A DNA stretch of 64,000 nucleotides from Allodiplogaster sudhausi. Lineage: Eukaryota; Nematoda; Chromadorea; Rhabditida; Diplogasteridae. A program made the position numbers and the translations under genes. The notes beneath the pieces are model-generated. The model worked only from the letters and a program-made list of their open reading frames with translations. It ran no database searches and was not told where the DNA came from. Where the stretch lies: contig CALZFC010000246.1 in NCBI GenBank assembly GCA_945643635.1, positions 62,001-126,000 of the forward strand, given 5' to 3'. Shown in pieces: positions 23,740 through 54,726 of the stretch. Within the stretch, counting starts at the first letter, position 1, and each line of letters begins with the position of its first letter.

Positions 23740-25537
23740 ATGGGTTCGTTTGCCTTCCGTCTGTTCTGCCGCCTCTCGACCTTCTTCTGGTCGGCCGTGA
23801 CCCTCGCCGGTCTTGGCTGGCGCTGGCTGTGGACTGGCGGGCGGCTGAGTCGGAAGCAGCCCCACTCGCCACTCCCTAGCGAGATCTACGATGAGTTCGA
23901 GCACGGCTTCATCTCCCTTCCCTCCGGCGTCCGTCTTCACTTCGCCGCGAAGGGCGCGAAGCACGCGCCCCTCATGCTCCTCGTCCATGGTTTCCCTGAG
24001 TTCTGGTACTCTTGGCGCTTCCAGCTCAGACACTTTTCTGACTCGCACAGGTCTATTTTATCGTTCCTTCTGCCTTTTGCTCATAATTTCTACCAGCAAA
24101 ATAAGCTGATTCCTCTCGTGTTTCGCCCAACTCATTCTTGACTCAATAACTTTAAAGACGTATAAAATGAAAGTGGCTGTGCTCAGAGTGGTTGCTCTCG
24201 ATCTCCGCGGCTACGGCGAATCGGACAAACCGGAAAGTGTAGACGACTATCACATCGACATTCTCGCTGCGGACATACGTGACATGATCCTTGCGCTAGG
24301 TGCTCTAGTAACACTTGACATTTGTAATTATTACATTTTTCACAATTTCATTTTTTAACATTTTCCGGTATGCCTGTAGATTTTTTTTTCGAAAGTTCTA
24401 TTTAAAATTTATTTTGAAAACAATAATAATGTAAAAGTGTTTGTTGACCAGGCTCGTCCTCGGCCGTGCTGGCTGCGCACGACTGGGGAGGAATCATCTC
24501 ATGGCGAGTGGCGATGCTCTTCCCTGAAGTCATCTCTCGTCTAATCATCCTCAATTGCCCCCATCCAACTGCCTACCGCAAACTTCTTCGCGTTGACAGA
24601 TCGCAGATTTTGCGCAGCTGGTAGCTAGTCAATCTGTTACTCCGTTGATAACCTAGGCAATTGTATTTCGATTGCAACATGCGAAATATGTATTTCAAAG
24701 GTGGTTGCGTCCGTTGCACAACTTCAAATCGTTTTCATTGAAAAGTCAAATGTTGATGAAAATAGTCGGATTATGAAAAGGGCAAGAACTGTTTTCAGGT
24801 ACATCTTCATGTTCCAAACGCCGTGGTTGCCCGAGTTTTCTGTCGCCTCAGAAGACTTCAAAATGCTTGATGAAATGTTCCGCGGGAAGAAGGCGGGGAT
24901 TCGGTCGATTGAAAACTTTACGGATGTCGACCTCGATGCGTGGAAGTACACCTTTTCTCTGCCAGGTTTAATATATTTTTCCTTTGAAATTTTATATTTG
25001 GCAGTCTTATTATTCAAATCGTATGTATTTCTAATGCAGGCGCATTAACTCCACCAATTAATTTCTATCGAGCGATGATGTATCAGAAGTATCCTCCGGT
25101 CAAGGCTGACCCACGAATTAAGGTTTGGAGTAATATTGTTGAACGGCCGCCATTATTGTTCGCCATTCGTTTCCGATCTTTCATCTAATCTCTCTGTTTC
25201 ATTTCTATCGCTTGTTTTCCCTTTCTCTCTATCCCTATCTCTCTTTCTCTCTCTATCTCTCTTTCTATCCCTCTCTTTGTCTCTCTCTTTTCAGGTACCC
25301 ACGCTGGTTGTCTGGGGAGAAGATGACGCCTTCCTGGTGCCAAAGCTCGGCCAGATGTCCGCGGAGGAGTGCCTGGACGGACGCTGCTGCTACGTGGAGA
25401 AGGCTTCCCATTGGGTGCAGCAGGACAAGCCGGAGAAGGTCAACGAACTCATCAGGAGGTTCCTTAGCGATAAGAGGGGGGAAGTAGACGCCGGTCAAGG
25501 AGATTTTGTTAGAGACCCAGAAAAGGCCCACTTGTGA
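23740..25537 (+). CDS. EPHX4-like epoxide hydrolase (alpha/beta hydrolase), complete, 6 exons
   Basis: Alpha/beta-hydrolase of the EPHX3/EPHX4 branch (C. elegans CEEH type), expected to open lipid epoxides to diols at membranes. Exons: 23740-24050, 24187-24299, 24452-24620, 24799-24965, 25040-25122, 25295-25537, all GT-AG, total 1,086 nt = 361 aa plus TGA; human EPHX4 is about 362 aa. Residues 10-31 form an N-terminal membrane anchor ([17 protein letters not shown]). [10 protein letters not shown] (about 83-92) carries the oxyanion HGFP motif. [12 protein letters not shown] follows. The nucleophile is Asp in HDWGG (about D152), the acid is in GEDDAFL (about D291/292), the base is His in ASHWVQ (about H320), and FYRAMMY in the cap offers the ring-opening Tyr. 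All catalytic residues are present. The last intron holds a CT-repeat directly before the acceptor. A poly(A) signal follows at 25763. Confidence 0.95.
25213..25294. repeat. CT tract serving as acceptor region of hydrolase intron 5
   Basis: (CT)n with CTTT variants runs straight into the ttttcag acceptor of exon 6. Confidence 0.8.
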
Positions 25538-25762
25538 TTTCTTCTCAAAGCTATTTTTTGCGGTGCTTTTTATCTTAACAAAATCTATGCCCCAAACCCG
25601 ATAGCACCTTTTATTTTATTCTCCAGTGGGACAGGCAAAAGAAAAGAATGGGAGTGATAGTTACATGCCTGTACACCAGTCAATAGTCATTGTGAAATTT
25701 TCTTACAAGAGGCGGTAAACAGTTTTATTTCAAATATGCCTTTGCTAACACTTTGATAAAAT

Positions 25763-25768
25763 AATAAA
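25763..25768 (+). terminator. AATAAA poly(A) signal of the hydrolase gene
   Basis: Canonical AATAAA about 225 nt after the TGA of the hydrolase, in AT-rich sequence. It is the first canonical hexamer I see downstream. Convergent dapk-1 ends 1.1 kb further right. Confidence 0.6.
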
Positions 25769-25769
25769 T

Positions 25770-26877
25770 GAAAAGAATTCATATATTCCATCTCTCAAAG
25801 CTGTCACTAAAGACTCAGCAACAGCAACAATGAACTACAGTGTTTTCTGTCGGGATCTAAGTTTCTCGCCTTGAGAAACTCATGTTTGAACCCTTTGTGA
25901 AAATGAAGGAAGATAAGAATTCTCCAAGAGCAGTTGAAATGAAAGGCGATCACAATGTGAAGCAGCAAAAACAACGAAGTTCGTTCGCTCTGGGGCAACC
26001 TTGTGATATTAGAGCAGAATGTTCGTACCGATATAGATAAGCATCAGGCAGAGCAAGTAGCGACTCTCGAATGGAAGAAAAAGGGTTACTGTAACTGGAA
26101 TGGGGAGTCGTGCTAGGGGGGTGGCAGATACCGGTACACTCGGGAAGAATCGTGAGCAAAGAGAAGCGGTGCATGCACCAATGCAAGCGCCTGACAAGAA
26201 ATGGACAACGAGAGAGGGAGCAGAGAAAAAGAGGAGAGAGAGAGAGAAGACAGAGAAGCAGAGAAACAGAGGAGTGAGAAGACAAGAATCAGAGAAAGAG
26301 GAGAGAGAGAAGACAGAGAAGCAGAGAAAGAGAGGAGTGAGAAGACAAGAATCAGAGAAAGAGGAGAGAGAAAAGACAAGAATCAGAGAAAGAGGAGAGA
26401 GAGAAGACAGAGAAGCAAAGAAAGAAAAGAGAGAGTGGAGTGAAATGCGTCGCCACAGGCATCTAGAGAAACTGTGGGTGAGGTGGAAAGAAGGAAACGA
26501 GAGCTGAAATGTATGCAAGAAGCGCGGGTGCACTTTCAACTATGAATTGCGTCTAACAGAGCAGAAATAACAATTCGTTGACGGAAAATAAATATGCTTC
26601 GAATGTTATGAGAAGTTTTGAAAGAAACTGTAAATTGACCCTCTGGCGCCACTGGTGTCAATATATTCGACTAAATTAATGAGAACCGAGCTTTGCTTTG
26701 CCTGCAGTCAAAATGATTACATTCTTCAAAGACGAATTTCCGCGCAAAGAGGAAATAATTTTGTACATATTATGCCTGATTCAGGTGCAGAAGAGAGAAT
26801 ATACAAGATAGAAGGGGAAGTCTCGGTAAAAAAAGAATTAATCAATAAAAGGTGGGAAGATGTGATTGATTTGTGTG
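25770..26877. other. Convergent intergenic region between hydrolase and dapk-1
   Basis: Contains the GA/CAGA array at 26215-26440. No further gene is seen. I found no canonical AATAAA for dapk-1 on the minus strand here. Confidence 0.6.
26215..26440. repeat. Purine array with about 58-60 bp tandem structure
   Basis: agaagacaagaatcagagaa plus agaggagagag and gacagagaagcagagaaa blocks recur three to four times. Confidence 0.8.
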
Positions 26878-43876
<16,999 letters not shown>

Positions 43877-43882
43877 TTCTGC

Positions 43883-43915
<33 letters not shown>
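43877..43915 (-). promoter_or_regulatory. dapk-1: Splice acceptor with CT-repeat tract just upstream of the dapk-1 start codon
   Basis: On the minus strand a (CT)n run is followed by gtctgcag and then, 2 nt later, the ATG of dapk-1. This is either the end of an intron in the 5' UTR or, if the organism is a nematode, a spliced-leader addition site. Seen directly: the tract, the AG and the distance. The choice between the two is inference. Confidence 0.45.
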
Positions 43916-43920
<5 letters not shown>

Positions 43921-44355
43921 AGAGAGAGAGAGAGGGAGGGAGAGAGAGAGTTGCGGATATGGAGAGAGAGAGAGACAGCCAGGGAGAGAGGGTGAAGAGG
44001 ATTCAGAAAATGAGACGAAGAGAATCAGACAAGAAAAATAGAATGACATCAACAGATAACACCATAGTTTCTTGCAGCCTTTCCAGCCTAAATATAGCTG
44101 GGATTATTCACATGAATGTACATTATGGTATTAGATTCTTGCACAGTTCTACTGCAGATTAAAGAGGGAATCAATATAAAGAGTTGCCAACCTCCTACTT
44201 AAAATTCGCTTGAATCGGCGGAGAGAGGAAAGAAAAATCGAATGAAGAACACCGGTCTGCAGAAGGAAACGGAGAGTTCACCCGTCACTGAACATGCAAC
44301 CCGGTCGGAGCGAGAGTGCATCACACGAACAGCATTCTGCAGAGGGAGAGCGAGA

Positions 44356-44401
<46 letters not shown>

Positions 44402-45251
44402 AAGAGAGAGAACGGGAGAAATAAGAGAATAAGAAATGGAATAGAGATTAAAAACGCAAATGATTAGCGAAGATATGATGTTACTGCGAACATGCGGACA
44501 GTTACTGTACACTTAACATTTCGCGATCAAAGTACAAATGATTCGCTGGCAAGTGTTTAAAGTAACAAAAAAACATTTGACGGACTAGGCAAGAACTGTT
44601 GGAACGAAATAATCAATTCGATTTCTCAATTCGCGAAGAGTAACTTATCAGAATCATTCAAACATGAAGAACAGGTCAAGAATATTAAAAGGGAAACATC
44701 AACCTTAACAGAGTTTGAACGATATTTCTCTGACCAAGGGAATACGATTGTTTAAGAATTAAAAAAGAATAAGATAATTGCTGATAAGTGAAAGAATGAG
44801 GAAATGTATTTAGGTGCGCGGCGGCGCGCAAAAAGAGCTCAGCTTCGTTTTTTTTCTCCTTCCGCCGCTTGGGGAAAAGAAGATTCTGTGGATGATGTGA
44901 TAACTGGAGATGCATGGGAGAGAAAAAGAGATGAAGGAATAGAAGAGAGAGTACTATCAGAGGAGAGCGTCAGAGAAACAGAGAAACATCGCAAACCGGA
45001 AAATGTGACGAGTGAATGAGGGAAGTGTGATGAGCGGATGGAAGTGAGAAGAACGTGTAGAAAAGAAGAGAGATGAAGACAGGGGAAAAGACCATAGTGG
45101 GGAGGGGGAAAAGCTCAGGTAGAAGAGAGGAGAGAGAACGGAAGATAAAGAAAGCATAGAGAGAGAACAGATGAAATATAACGGAAGCAGAAGAGAGGCA
45201 GAAAGAAGTGGAGGAACTAGCGACGACTTCCAATGAAACTGTCATAATTAC

Positions 45252-45466
45252 CTCGTGCTGATCATCATGGCCAATCGGTTTCTGATTGGCCAACTGATTG
45301 AATAGAAGAATAAACAGAGCAATTGACAGTGAAATCAGCTCCTCCTTTTCGCTGCTCTTTCTGGCCTGGGAACAGAAATGATAAATGATCTCAGACAAGT
45401 ATCCACTTCGAGCTACCAAAGAGAATGCGAGGAAAGCTGGACCACACTCTACCAATCTGGGGCACA
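45252..45466 (-). CDS. Orphan exon candidate, minus strand
   Basis: Open for 71 codons between a (CT)n-preceded acceptor (gatgag) and the donor GAG|gtaatt. It reads CPRLVECGPAFLAFSLVARS, then EIIYHFCSQARKSSEKEELI and ALFILLFNQLANQKP. It lies 1.4 kb upstream of the dapk-1 start but in a phase that cannot join dapk-1 exon 1 in frame. Unrecognised. Confidence 0.3.
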
Positions 45467-45485
45467 CTCATCATGGACAGATCCG

Positions 45486-45535
<50 letters not shown>

Positions 45536-47520
45536 TAAGGTAGGGAGAGAAAAGTGATAGAAAGATGGAGAGATACAGGCTATCGAGTAACATCCACACT
45601 GCCGCGAGTCTATTATCCGATGATTGACATGGCTAGCCACGTCTACTTTTGCATACAAAATTGGTAAATGAGATTGAATAAATCGCAAAAAAAAGTGTTG
45701 AAATGAAATTTAAAAAAAAAACTAAAAATTTAATTTTTATAAAATTCTAGAAGAAGTTATATGGATGTATGTACAATATTCAGATTCTTAATTACACAAA
45801 AAAGATAGATCGAGAGAGGCCAAGGAGGAGGAATGGCTTATAAAGACAGCGCTTGCTACAAGAAAATGTTTTCCACGTCTGATACATCTTACTTAAACTT
45901 AGCGTTTTTAGATTCACTTACAAGATTTAAAAAAAATTTCGAGTAATATTTTGCATTACATGTCATTGAAGTTGTATCTATAATAAAGGAACACCTTGTA
46001 CGATAATAACGACTTTTATCAGATATGAACAAGAGACGGAGCGGAAATGAAAGAAGACGGTTGGTCGATGTTGACACGGGAAACAGAAAACAAAAGAGAC
46101 GTCATAGAAAGAGTCGGAATGAAGCAAAGAGAAAATAAAGGACACTGAGAATGTCGCAGAATGACAAAACAGAAAACGAAGATTCAGCTTGAGATATGAG
46201 TGCCTGGACAACTGTGAAATGCATTTGAGAGGTCGCCGGCTGGCGGAGAATTCCATGAAAATTTATGCGCAAGGACAACCAACAAATAATTTCCGAAATT
46301 GACAAGTTGTGAAAACTGTAACAAAATTAGCCCAGCATGGGAATATAAAAGAAAATAATCAAGAATAAAATGACGTATTAGAATATTTTCTATGCGAGAT
46401 GGTTTCAGTTAGCTTTAATAGAATTGCGCTAGGCAATGTTAAAGAGCACTTGTATTATACATACTTGTTCTTTGGCGAACAATTGGAGGGGGTGTCATGA
46501 TTTTTCCTCTCGTTCTCTAGTTCTCTCTTCCCCTCACCATATCTCTATCTCCCTTGCTCTCTGCCCGAATTGCTCATACTTGGCGTGCTTTGTCCAAGAA
46601 GAATTCTCCACCCGGACCGTCCAACAGGCGAGTATTACTCGCCAGGTGGTTTTCAGGCAGCGGGGGTGGTAGGAAAAGAGTGAAAGGAGAGAGGTGAGAC
46701 AGAGAGAGAGAGAGAGAGGGAGGGAGGGAGAGAGATAGGGGAGAAAGAGAGGGAAAGAGGGAAGAGAGAACGCTGGATGTATGGAAACACTTGGAGTGAG
46801 TGCTGACAGAATAACCGCCAGTCGTCTGTACGGAAATGGAAGGTGAGAGTAAGAGAAAGAGAGAGAAAGAAAGAGAGAAGAGAATGGAGTGGCCGGAGTT
46901 GTGAGAAAGCGCGTAGCTGCACAAGAAGAGAGAACAACCAGGGAAGACTGTGGAAAGTGAAGTCAATCAATGGGGAGAGCGAGTTCCTCTTCATCTTTTT
47001 ATTCCGTTACAATAGAAGAAAGGAAGGTAAATAATAGCAGAGCTTCTATGCATCTTCTTCTGTTGTACTCTCTTTTCTATTTAATATAGATATCTCATTA
47101 TGTACAATTCACATATCTATTTTAAAAAGAGTACAATTCGGCTCTTCTTGCTGTGCTGCCTTTCGCTGTTATCTTATGACTCCTTCCACAGCTGATGATG
47201 TCAAATTGAGCTATTAGAGAAAGTGGCGGATGAGAGGAAACAGGAACCTTAAGACCCTTACGAAATGCAGAGATAGCGGATGAGTGAAGATGGGAACTGA
47301 GAAAGCAAAAGGTTCGTGTTCTTACGTCGACTCTTCTCCTCACAGTGCATTGCTAACATAGCGGGAAAGTAAAGCGCATTTCACAGTTCGGCTGACGGGC
47401 AAAAGAAGGCAAAGAAAAGGAATGGAAGGAAATAGAGATATGGAGGAAGAGGGAGGGGAAAGAGTATAGACTGTGGAAGAGAGAGAGAGCGATCTAGGGC
47501 GAGAGAAAGAGAGAAATTGG

Positions 47521-47566
<46 letters not shown>

Positions 47567-50500
47567 TAGAGAGAGAGAAGGGCAGGAACCAAGCGAAGAG
47601 CGACTCGGCAAACGCCTGCTGTGACATCTCGAATGCCAGCTGATTTATTCTAAGCGGGACCCCGAACAGAAAACGGTCTCAACTAAAACATTGTAATATT
47701 GCAGGGAGAAATGTAAGGAAAGGCAGAACAAAAAATGACTATTGCTTCCATAACAATAGTTTCACAATGATCTCAAAATTAAGCTGGATTTATGCATCTT
47801 CAGAAGTGTATAATAAAGAATATGACACAAAAGAAAACCGAGAGCGCGGAAGAGAGAGAAAAAAAGAGAAAGGAAGGGGAAGAGCGAGAAAGATGGAGAA
47901 GAGTAAGAGAGAGAAAGAGAGAGAGAGAGAGAGTGAGAGAGAGAGAGAAAGCGAAGGAGTAACATAGAGACAGCCAAGGTGAACAACTTGGGCGGTCGAT
48001 CGCGCATTGAGGGAGAGAATTACAAAGAATATGATGGGAATGGAAAGGAGAGGCTTTGTTCTTCTTCTTCTGTTGACACTTTCACTGAAACATCTAACAA
48101 GGTGGAGGCTAAGATGAAATGTGGAGTGGGCTTAAGAAAGAGAAATAACAAAGAAGACGGAATACCATTGTGGATTTCGAGGGATCTTGATTAACAGAGA
48201 ATTCGATTTGGGATGAGCGGAAAAGAGAAAAGAGAATGGAACGATCAAACAGCGAATCTAGTTACATTCGAGAGTGAGCAGAAATCGGGTAGACAATGAG
48301 AGATGAGAGAGAGTATGGAGAGAAGAGAGACGCGAGAGATGCAGAGGCGTTCAGACTGGCTGTCAATTCGATGGAAGAGAAGAGCGGGGAGTGCACTGGC
48401 AATGTGGCACTTTCAAAACATCACAATTTAGAAGTCTTTCACTGAAATGCCCGATATTTTAAACCGCACATCCTGCCTATTACGATTGAATAGTTTTGGT
48501 GGACGAGCGTGGAAAAAGCTCTAAAGTTGTCTCAACCTCATCGCTCTCACTTCAAACGACGCGAAATCGGCTCAGACTAAGAATAAGCAAAAGCTGAGCA
48601 CGCGAGAGGAGAGAGAAGAGAGAGAGAGCGAGAGAGAGAGAGCGAAAGAGAGAAAGCTCTCGCTTAGGCCAGCCAACACTCATCAGTGACAATGCTCAAG
48701 AAAGAGACTATAGACAGTCTACGATAGCGAGAGGGAAAGAGACAAGGGAGAAAGAAGAGACAGAAAGAGCCAGAACAATTGAGAAATGAGCAAGAAAGGA
48801 GATCAGCGCCCTCAAATCGTGAGACCGGCTGACGATGATAAAGAGAGATAATCTAAATGAGAAGTTATCGCAATAAAACTGAAGAAGGAGAAAGTGCGAA
48901 GGAGTTTTGCTTCCCTTCAAGTATTAGAGAAATAGAAGGAATAAGAGAGAAAGAACGACATGGCGAGAGAGAAGAGAGTGAGAGAGAGTTAGACAGAACA
49001 AAGAAGGTCAAGATGGTGAGTACTGTTGGTCAACAGATAATTCAATTTAATAGGAAACCAAATTGCCAAAATGCAGATATTCCGTTTTCTTTTAAAGAGA
49101 AGAACTGAACAGGCCGAACTGGTAATCGATAGAAGCCGGAGCAGGCAAATCGAAAAAAGTTATAATCCGATTGGTGTTCGCTGAAACGAAGATCGAAGGG
49201 ACGAGGAAAAGGTGAAAAAAGAAAATTCGATTGAAGCTAATTGAAAGCAAATAGTGTGATTAAGAGAAGAGAGAATGGCCAGAAAGGAAATGTCAATGAA
49301 GAAGGATGACTTTCGCAACCTATCTTTTAAGAGACAATGTGCTTAAGGTTTGCAGAGTTTCCTGGTACAGACACATTAAGTATGATAGCGAAACAAACAA
49401 ATACAATTTTGAAATAAGCGTTTTTTTCTTCATAGTTTTGGAGAATACCATCCGTCTCTCCCTTCTCCTATAAGTGGGAGGAATTTTTAAACGAGGTTTT
49501 ATTTAATGGTTAAAAGGAGGGGCTAAGCGGAAAAGGTAAGCGGGAAACATTTCACTGGCAGACGTGGCAATTACCTTGATGCTTGCAAATAAAAAATTCT
49601 ACCTTCCATTTCCTGTTATCAGCGCCCGCGGCATAGAACGACACAGTAAGAAAGGATTTCTAAAGCGAAAAAGCGAGAGTGAAAAGCGAGAAAGTGGATG
49701 ATGTGCACAAGTAAAACTATTCACGAAAGAGAAGCAGAATTCGTGGAGAGAGTTGAGAATCAGCGAAGAAAAGAGAGTGAAATGTTGAAGAGGGCATACA
49801 CAATGAAAGCAGATTGGTCAGAAAACTAAGTGATGGCAGAAGAAAACAACGAAAATGCAAACAGGAAATGATGAGTAGAATAGCACTAGAATGATATAAG
49901 AAGGCGAAGAGCTAATTGATTTACTTCAATGGCTGGAAGAATGTTTATTGGCGATTGAGCTTATCATGAATATGGGTGGAGACTGCGACGAAAAGAATGC
50001 AAGTAAGGGAGTAGTCAGCTGGAGAATGGTGATAAGGCCGTTATCACTGATTATACTTGCCAGAATAAATAAATACCATATGACATGAACAAATAATTAT
50101 TAAACCAGGGATGATATAAGGAAGGCGGGAGCATAAGGGAGAAGAGAAGGTGAGATCGGACACCGAGAAATCAAAGAGGTGAAAGGGGAGGTAAAGACAA
50201 TCGGTCGAGCAAGAGAGAAAGAGGACGGCAGAAAAGAAAGTGAGAGAAAAAGACAGCGAGAGGCAGGTAGAGATGAGGGAGAAAGTAATACAAAAAATGA
50301 GTGAGCCATTGGGAAGAAAGGTTTTTACTTTTCCTTCTCTAAACAAGTATCATTGGCATTCTAGTTTAAAAAACTGATTGAAGGTGAGAGAATTGAGACG
50401 AGTCGTAGAGGCTTATCTTTCAGTCTTTTAAAACAATCCGCTGGTATTACACTAATAACTCTTTCTACATTCGTTTAGATGTATGAAAATACTCGATTGA

Positions 50501-51443
50501 AAAGTGATTAACCGATTGCTTCTTTCGCAATGTTGCGAAGGTTTTTTTACCATTCAATATGAGGGGAGAAATCCTTATATCAAAAGAGCAGAAAATATTT
50601 TTTCATTGTTCTTTACCTGAAGCCAACATAAAATGGGAATGTAGGTGCACCGCTCAATGTAATTCTCACTATAGCTGCCTCCCTCTGCACGGCCCGCGGG
50701 TTTCTTGGGGCACGCGCAATTTGTCAAAAGTCAATGCATCCACTGCGGCCGTTTGGGTCGCCTGAGGGAGAGGAAAAGAGAGCGCGAAACGGCAGAGAAA
50801 ATAAAAAAAAACAGAGAGATTGCATGGAGAGAGAGAGACAGCAGAGAAGGCGAGAGCAGGTGAGATGCAGCAAGGTTAATGGCATAGGAAAATCTACAGT
50901 AATCAAAGTAATTTTGGGTGCTGTTAGACTAAGAAAAGAGAAATACATAAAAGAAACGATATTACTGTGAGAAGTTAGTCAACAAAATGACAGGCTACTA
51001 CTATGAGCTTCGCAATTGCCACGCTCATTCTCAAACATGGGATACGATGCCGTAATCTATTACGAAAAGCATCCCTCGTTGAAGAATTGAGCCGATGAAT
51101 AGGCTCAAGTAACCAGTTAGCAGAGAAGGTTGATCGCCTCTATCTCTCTCTTTATCTCGCTCTCTCACTCTCTTTTTCTCGTTCTCTCTCTCTCTCTCTC
51201 CTCAGAATAGCCAGAGCGTGTCATTTACAGCGAGGGTGAATTATGACAAATGATTGAGCCGAAAGGGATCTCCTCCGGCGACAATTGACAGGGGTCACTT
51301 CATATTCTGTGGATCAACTGAATACAATCAGCGGCTTGTCAAAGAAGCCGAGGGGGCGATGAGCGAGAATAAGGACATGGAGACAGGGGAATTCTGTCTG
51401 CTGCGACACGAGAAGAGACTGTCCTTGAACTGAGAAGATCGGT

Positions 51444-51476
<33 letters not shown>

Positions 51477-52011
51477 ATGAGTTAGAAAGGGAGCAAAGAG
51501 TTTGAGACAGCGAGAGGAACAGAGTAAAAGAAAAAAGGGAGATGATCCACGAGAAATCCCAGTCTATAACGACTGCGCCATTTTCTCTCTGATCTCCACG
51601 CTCTTTTGCGGTGTCACAGTGACTTGGAAAAAGCTCGTCGTATAATGATGCATGTACGCGCCTTGGAATTCGTGAAAGAAGTTTGAGAGTCTGAACAAAT
51701 CGGGAAGGAGCATAAAAAAAACCTAGACAAAGAAGTACCGCCGGGTTCTCGGTTTCCCTCGCAAAAAAAGGTCGCTTCTCGCCCTTGTCTGCTTCTCTCC
51801 TTGCACTTCTTCCCCTCTTCCGGGATGCCACAATCTTCTTCACTCTTTGTCTCTCTTGCCATCTAACAACCGTTACTTCTTTGTATATTTGTCTCTCTGC
51901 CTCTCTTTCACTCTCTTGCTCTCTCGCTCTCTTTCCCTCTCTCCAAGATGGTACACTCCCTCCCTTCACCTAAAGCCTGATCTGTCTGCAGCCCAAGGAG
52001 CATCCCATTTC

Positions 52012-52066
<55 letters not shown>

Positions 52067-52487
52067 GTCTCTCTCTCTCTCTCACCCTACTAATTTCCAT
52101 CTATTTATCGCTCTCTAGGCATCTGCGCTTCGCGGTATCATTTTCTCTTCTCAATTCCTCTCTTTCTTTCTTTCTAATCACTCTCTTGTTTTCTTCTCTC
52201 TAACTCTCCTTCTGTTTCTCCAACATCAACAAAAGTGATCCAGGGCCAGGTTCATTTTGCGCTTCCTCAGAATGTGAGAGTCGTTTCGAAAGGAGTCTTC
52301 AACAGAAAAATATGACAAGAGGCAAATGTGACTGGGAAGGTGAGTAAATAGATTAGAGCATACATAAAAGGGACCGGGAGACTGCCTCAGGACTGGTCAC
52401 AATTATAGTGTGTTATGGGCAACAGGAGAGGGAGTGAACATGAGAGGAAGAGGTACGGAATTCGTAGTGGACGACTTCTGGCCTTTG

Positions 52488-52537
<50 letters not shown>

Positions 52538-52935
52538 GTCTCGCTTCATTCTTAAATTCTCTCTCGCCCAGCAACTTATTCATCTCTTTCTCCCTTCTCT
52601 CTCTTGCACTGCCTTTCTCTCTCACTGGCCATGTCCTTCCGGTCACTTGTCCCAAGGCACGAAGAGGAGGCGGCCGCTGAAATGGAGCGAAGAAGAAAGG
52701 AGAGAAAGGAGTAAGGGTGTGGGGAGGTGGCAGACAAAGAAAGAGAGAGGGCAGAGAGGGAGAGTGAGATGGAAAGAAACAGAGAGAAAGGAGTGTGTCA
52801 AGTGGTGAGTCGGCGCGAACAGCGTGCAGTGTAGCAGGAGAGAAGCGCACCGGTAGGGGGGGGAGGCACCTAGAGGGAAGAACCTCTACCTCTGCCCTCT
52901 GTCACCCACCCTTCCGTCATCTCTCTCTCTCTCTT

Positions 52936-52968
<33 letters not shown>

Positions 52969-54379
52969 TTCTCACTCTCTCCCTCACTCACTCCATCCCA
53001 TTCTCCCCTGCTTGGGCCTCAAGGCATACAAAAAAGGCAGTCCTTGCCACAACACAGACAAGCACAAAGTTGGGAAGGAACGGGCTTAGCCCTTCCGTGC
53101 AACAGTTAAAAAAAAGCTCAATAAAAGTACCAACTGAAGGAACAAACGGCCGAAACAAATTAATCCTTTAATTCTTCAAATGTGACAAACAAGTAATATC
53201 CTGTTGATGAGGCATAGAAGGAGAAAATAGGATAGCCCATAAAAACTGAATAGAACACACGACGATCGGAAAGATAGTGCATGATTGAATGCTGAGTGTT
53301 GGACAGTGCGCTTGAAGAGAATGCAAGGAAAATGGCCATAGGGAGGGCAAGGAAAGTACGTTCCATGTTACTCGCAGCTTCCATTTATTTTATACTGGTC
53401 GATGAAACCTATCTGTTTTTTACTCAAAGTTGTTTGGCGTCTTTTTAGTCCAATCGATCATTCCGACACATCTCGGCTACGGCTAAAGGAACATTGCGGC
53501 GGAGAATGTCGAATCAAACACCAAACTGTTTGAGAAATTGAAAGCAGCCTTGGGACATTCTCCGTTATCATTCCTGCAGGGACACGAATTTGTCCCCCGA
53601 GGGCTGCTGAAGAAGAAGAAGATAAGCTCAAACGGGCAAGATAAAAAGATGTTCAGAGAGAAGGGAGTAGAGAACGTGGAAAGGTAAAGAGAGAGAAGAG
53701 GAAGAGGGCAGAGAGAGGCGAGAGATAGCAGAGAGGAAAGAGCATTCATTGGTGAGAGTGTTAAGGAATTCTAAGAGCGCAAACTAACTGTACAGTGCAC
53801 ATGATGAAAGAGAGGTGGCGAGTGATTGAAATGGCTCAAGGGAAGAGACACAACGACTGTCCCCTCTCTTCTCCCTCTCTCTCTCTCCCTCTTCCTCTAT
53901 CTCTCTAGGCCCTCTTCTGATCACTCGTTATTTCAGCTCTTCTCAATCTCTCACTCCTGCCTCTCGTGCACTGCTTGTTCTCTTTCTGTCCGATGAAAAC
54001 GTCGCCTCTTCTAAATGTGAGTTCGACTTCTGTGTGTGCGGGTATTCAAATGCTCATCTTTCTCATAAGCGCGCTCTCTCTCTCTCTTTCTCTCTCCTTC
54101 TCTCTCTCTCTCTCGCCCACTTCCTTTCGACCGATGGTTTGCAGTTGCAGCAAAGAAAAGGGCGAGAGGACGAGGCTGCTTTAACTCGTGTGAGATAGAG
54201 AAATATTTTAGAAGAGAGTACAATGTGGAGAGAGTGAGCACTGTAATTGAAGAGGCGCCAGAGAAGAAGACAGAATTCGATGCCGATATTTGAAGAGAGA
54301 ATACATACGCATGTGTGTATTCTATATGTGCACAACGAGGAGACTGCCACTAAGGAAGGAAAGCAGTCACTCGAGTAGC

Positions 54380-54421
<42 letters not shown>

Positions 54422-54695
54422 GGAAAAAGAGCAAGAAGATAGAGAGAGAGGCAAGAGGCAAGAGGCAAAACAATAGAGAGAGAGAGAGAGAGCGAAAGAG
54501 AAATTGATGCTCCCTGTCTATCATCGATGGACCAGATCACACTCACATAACAAGGCAGGAAGCAGATTCACATCAGCAGCAGGTGGAACACAATGATGGA
54601 TAGCAGAGAGTGGGTGAGAACAAGGGGAAAAGAGGGAGAGAGGGAGAGAGCGAAGAAAGAATAAGTAAGGTAGAGAAAGGTAGGAAGGGCACATT

Positions 54696-54726
<31 letters not shown>

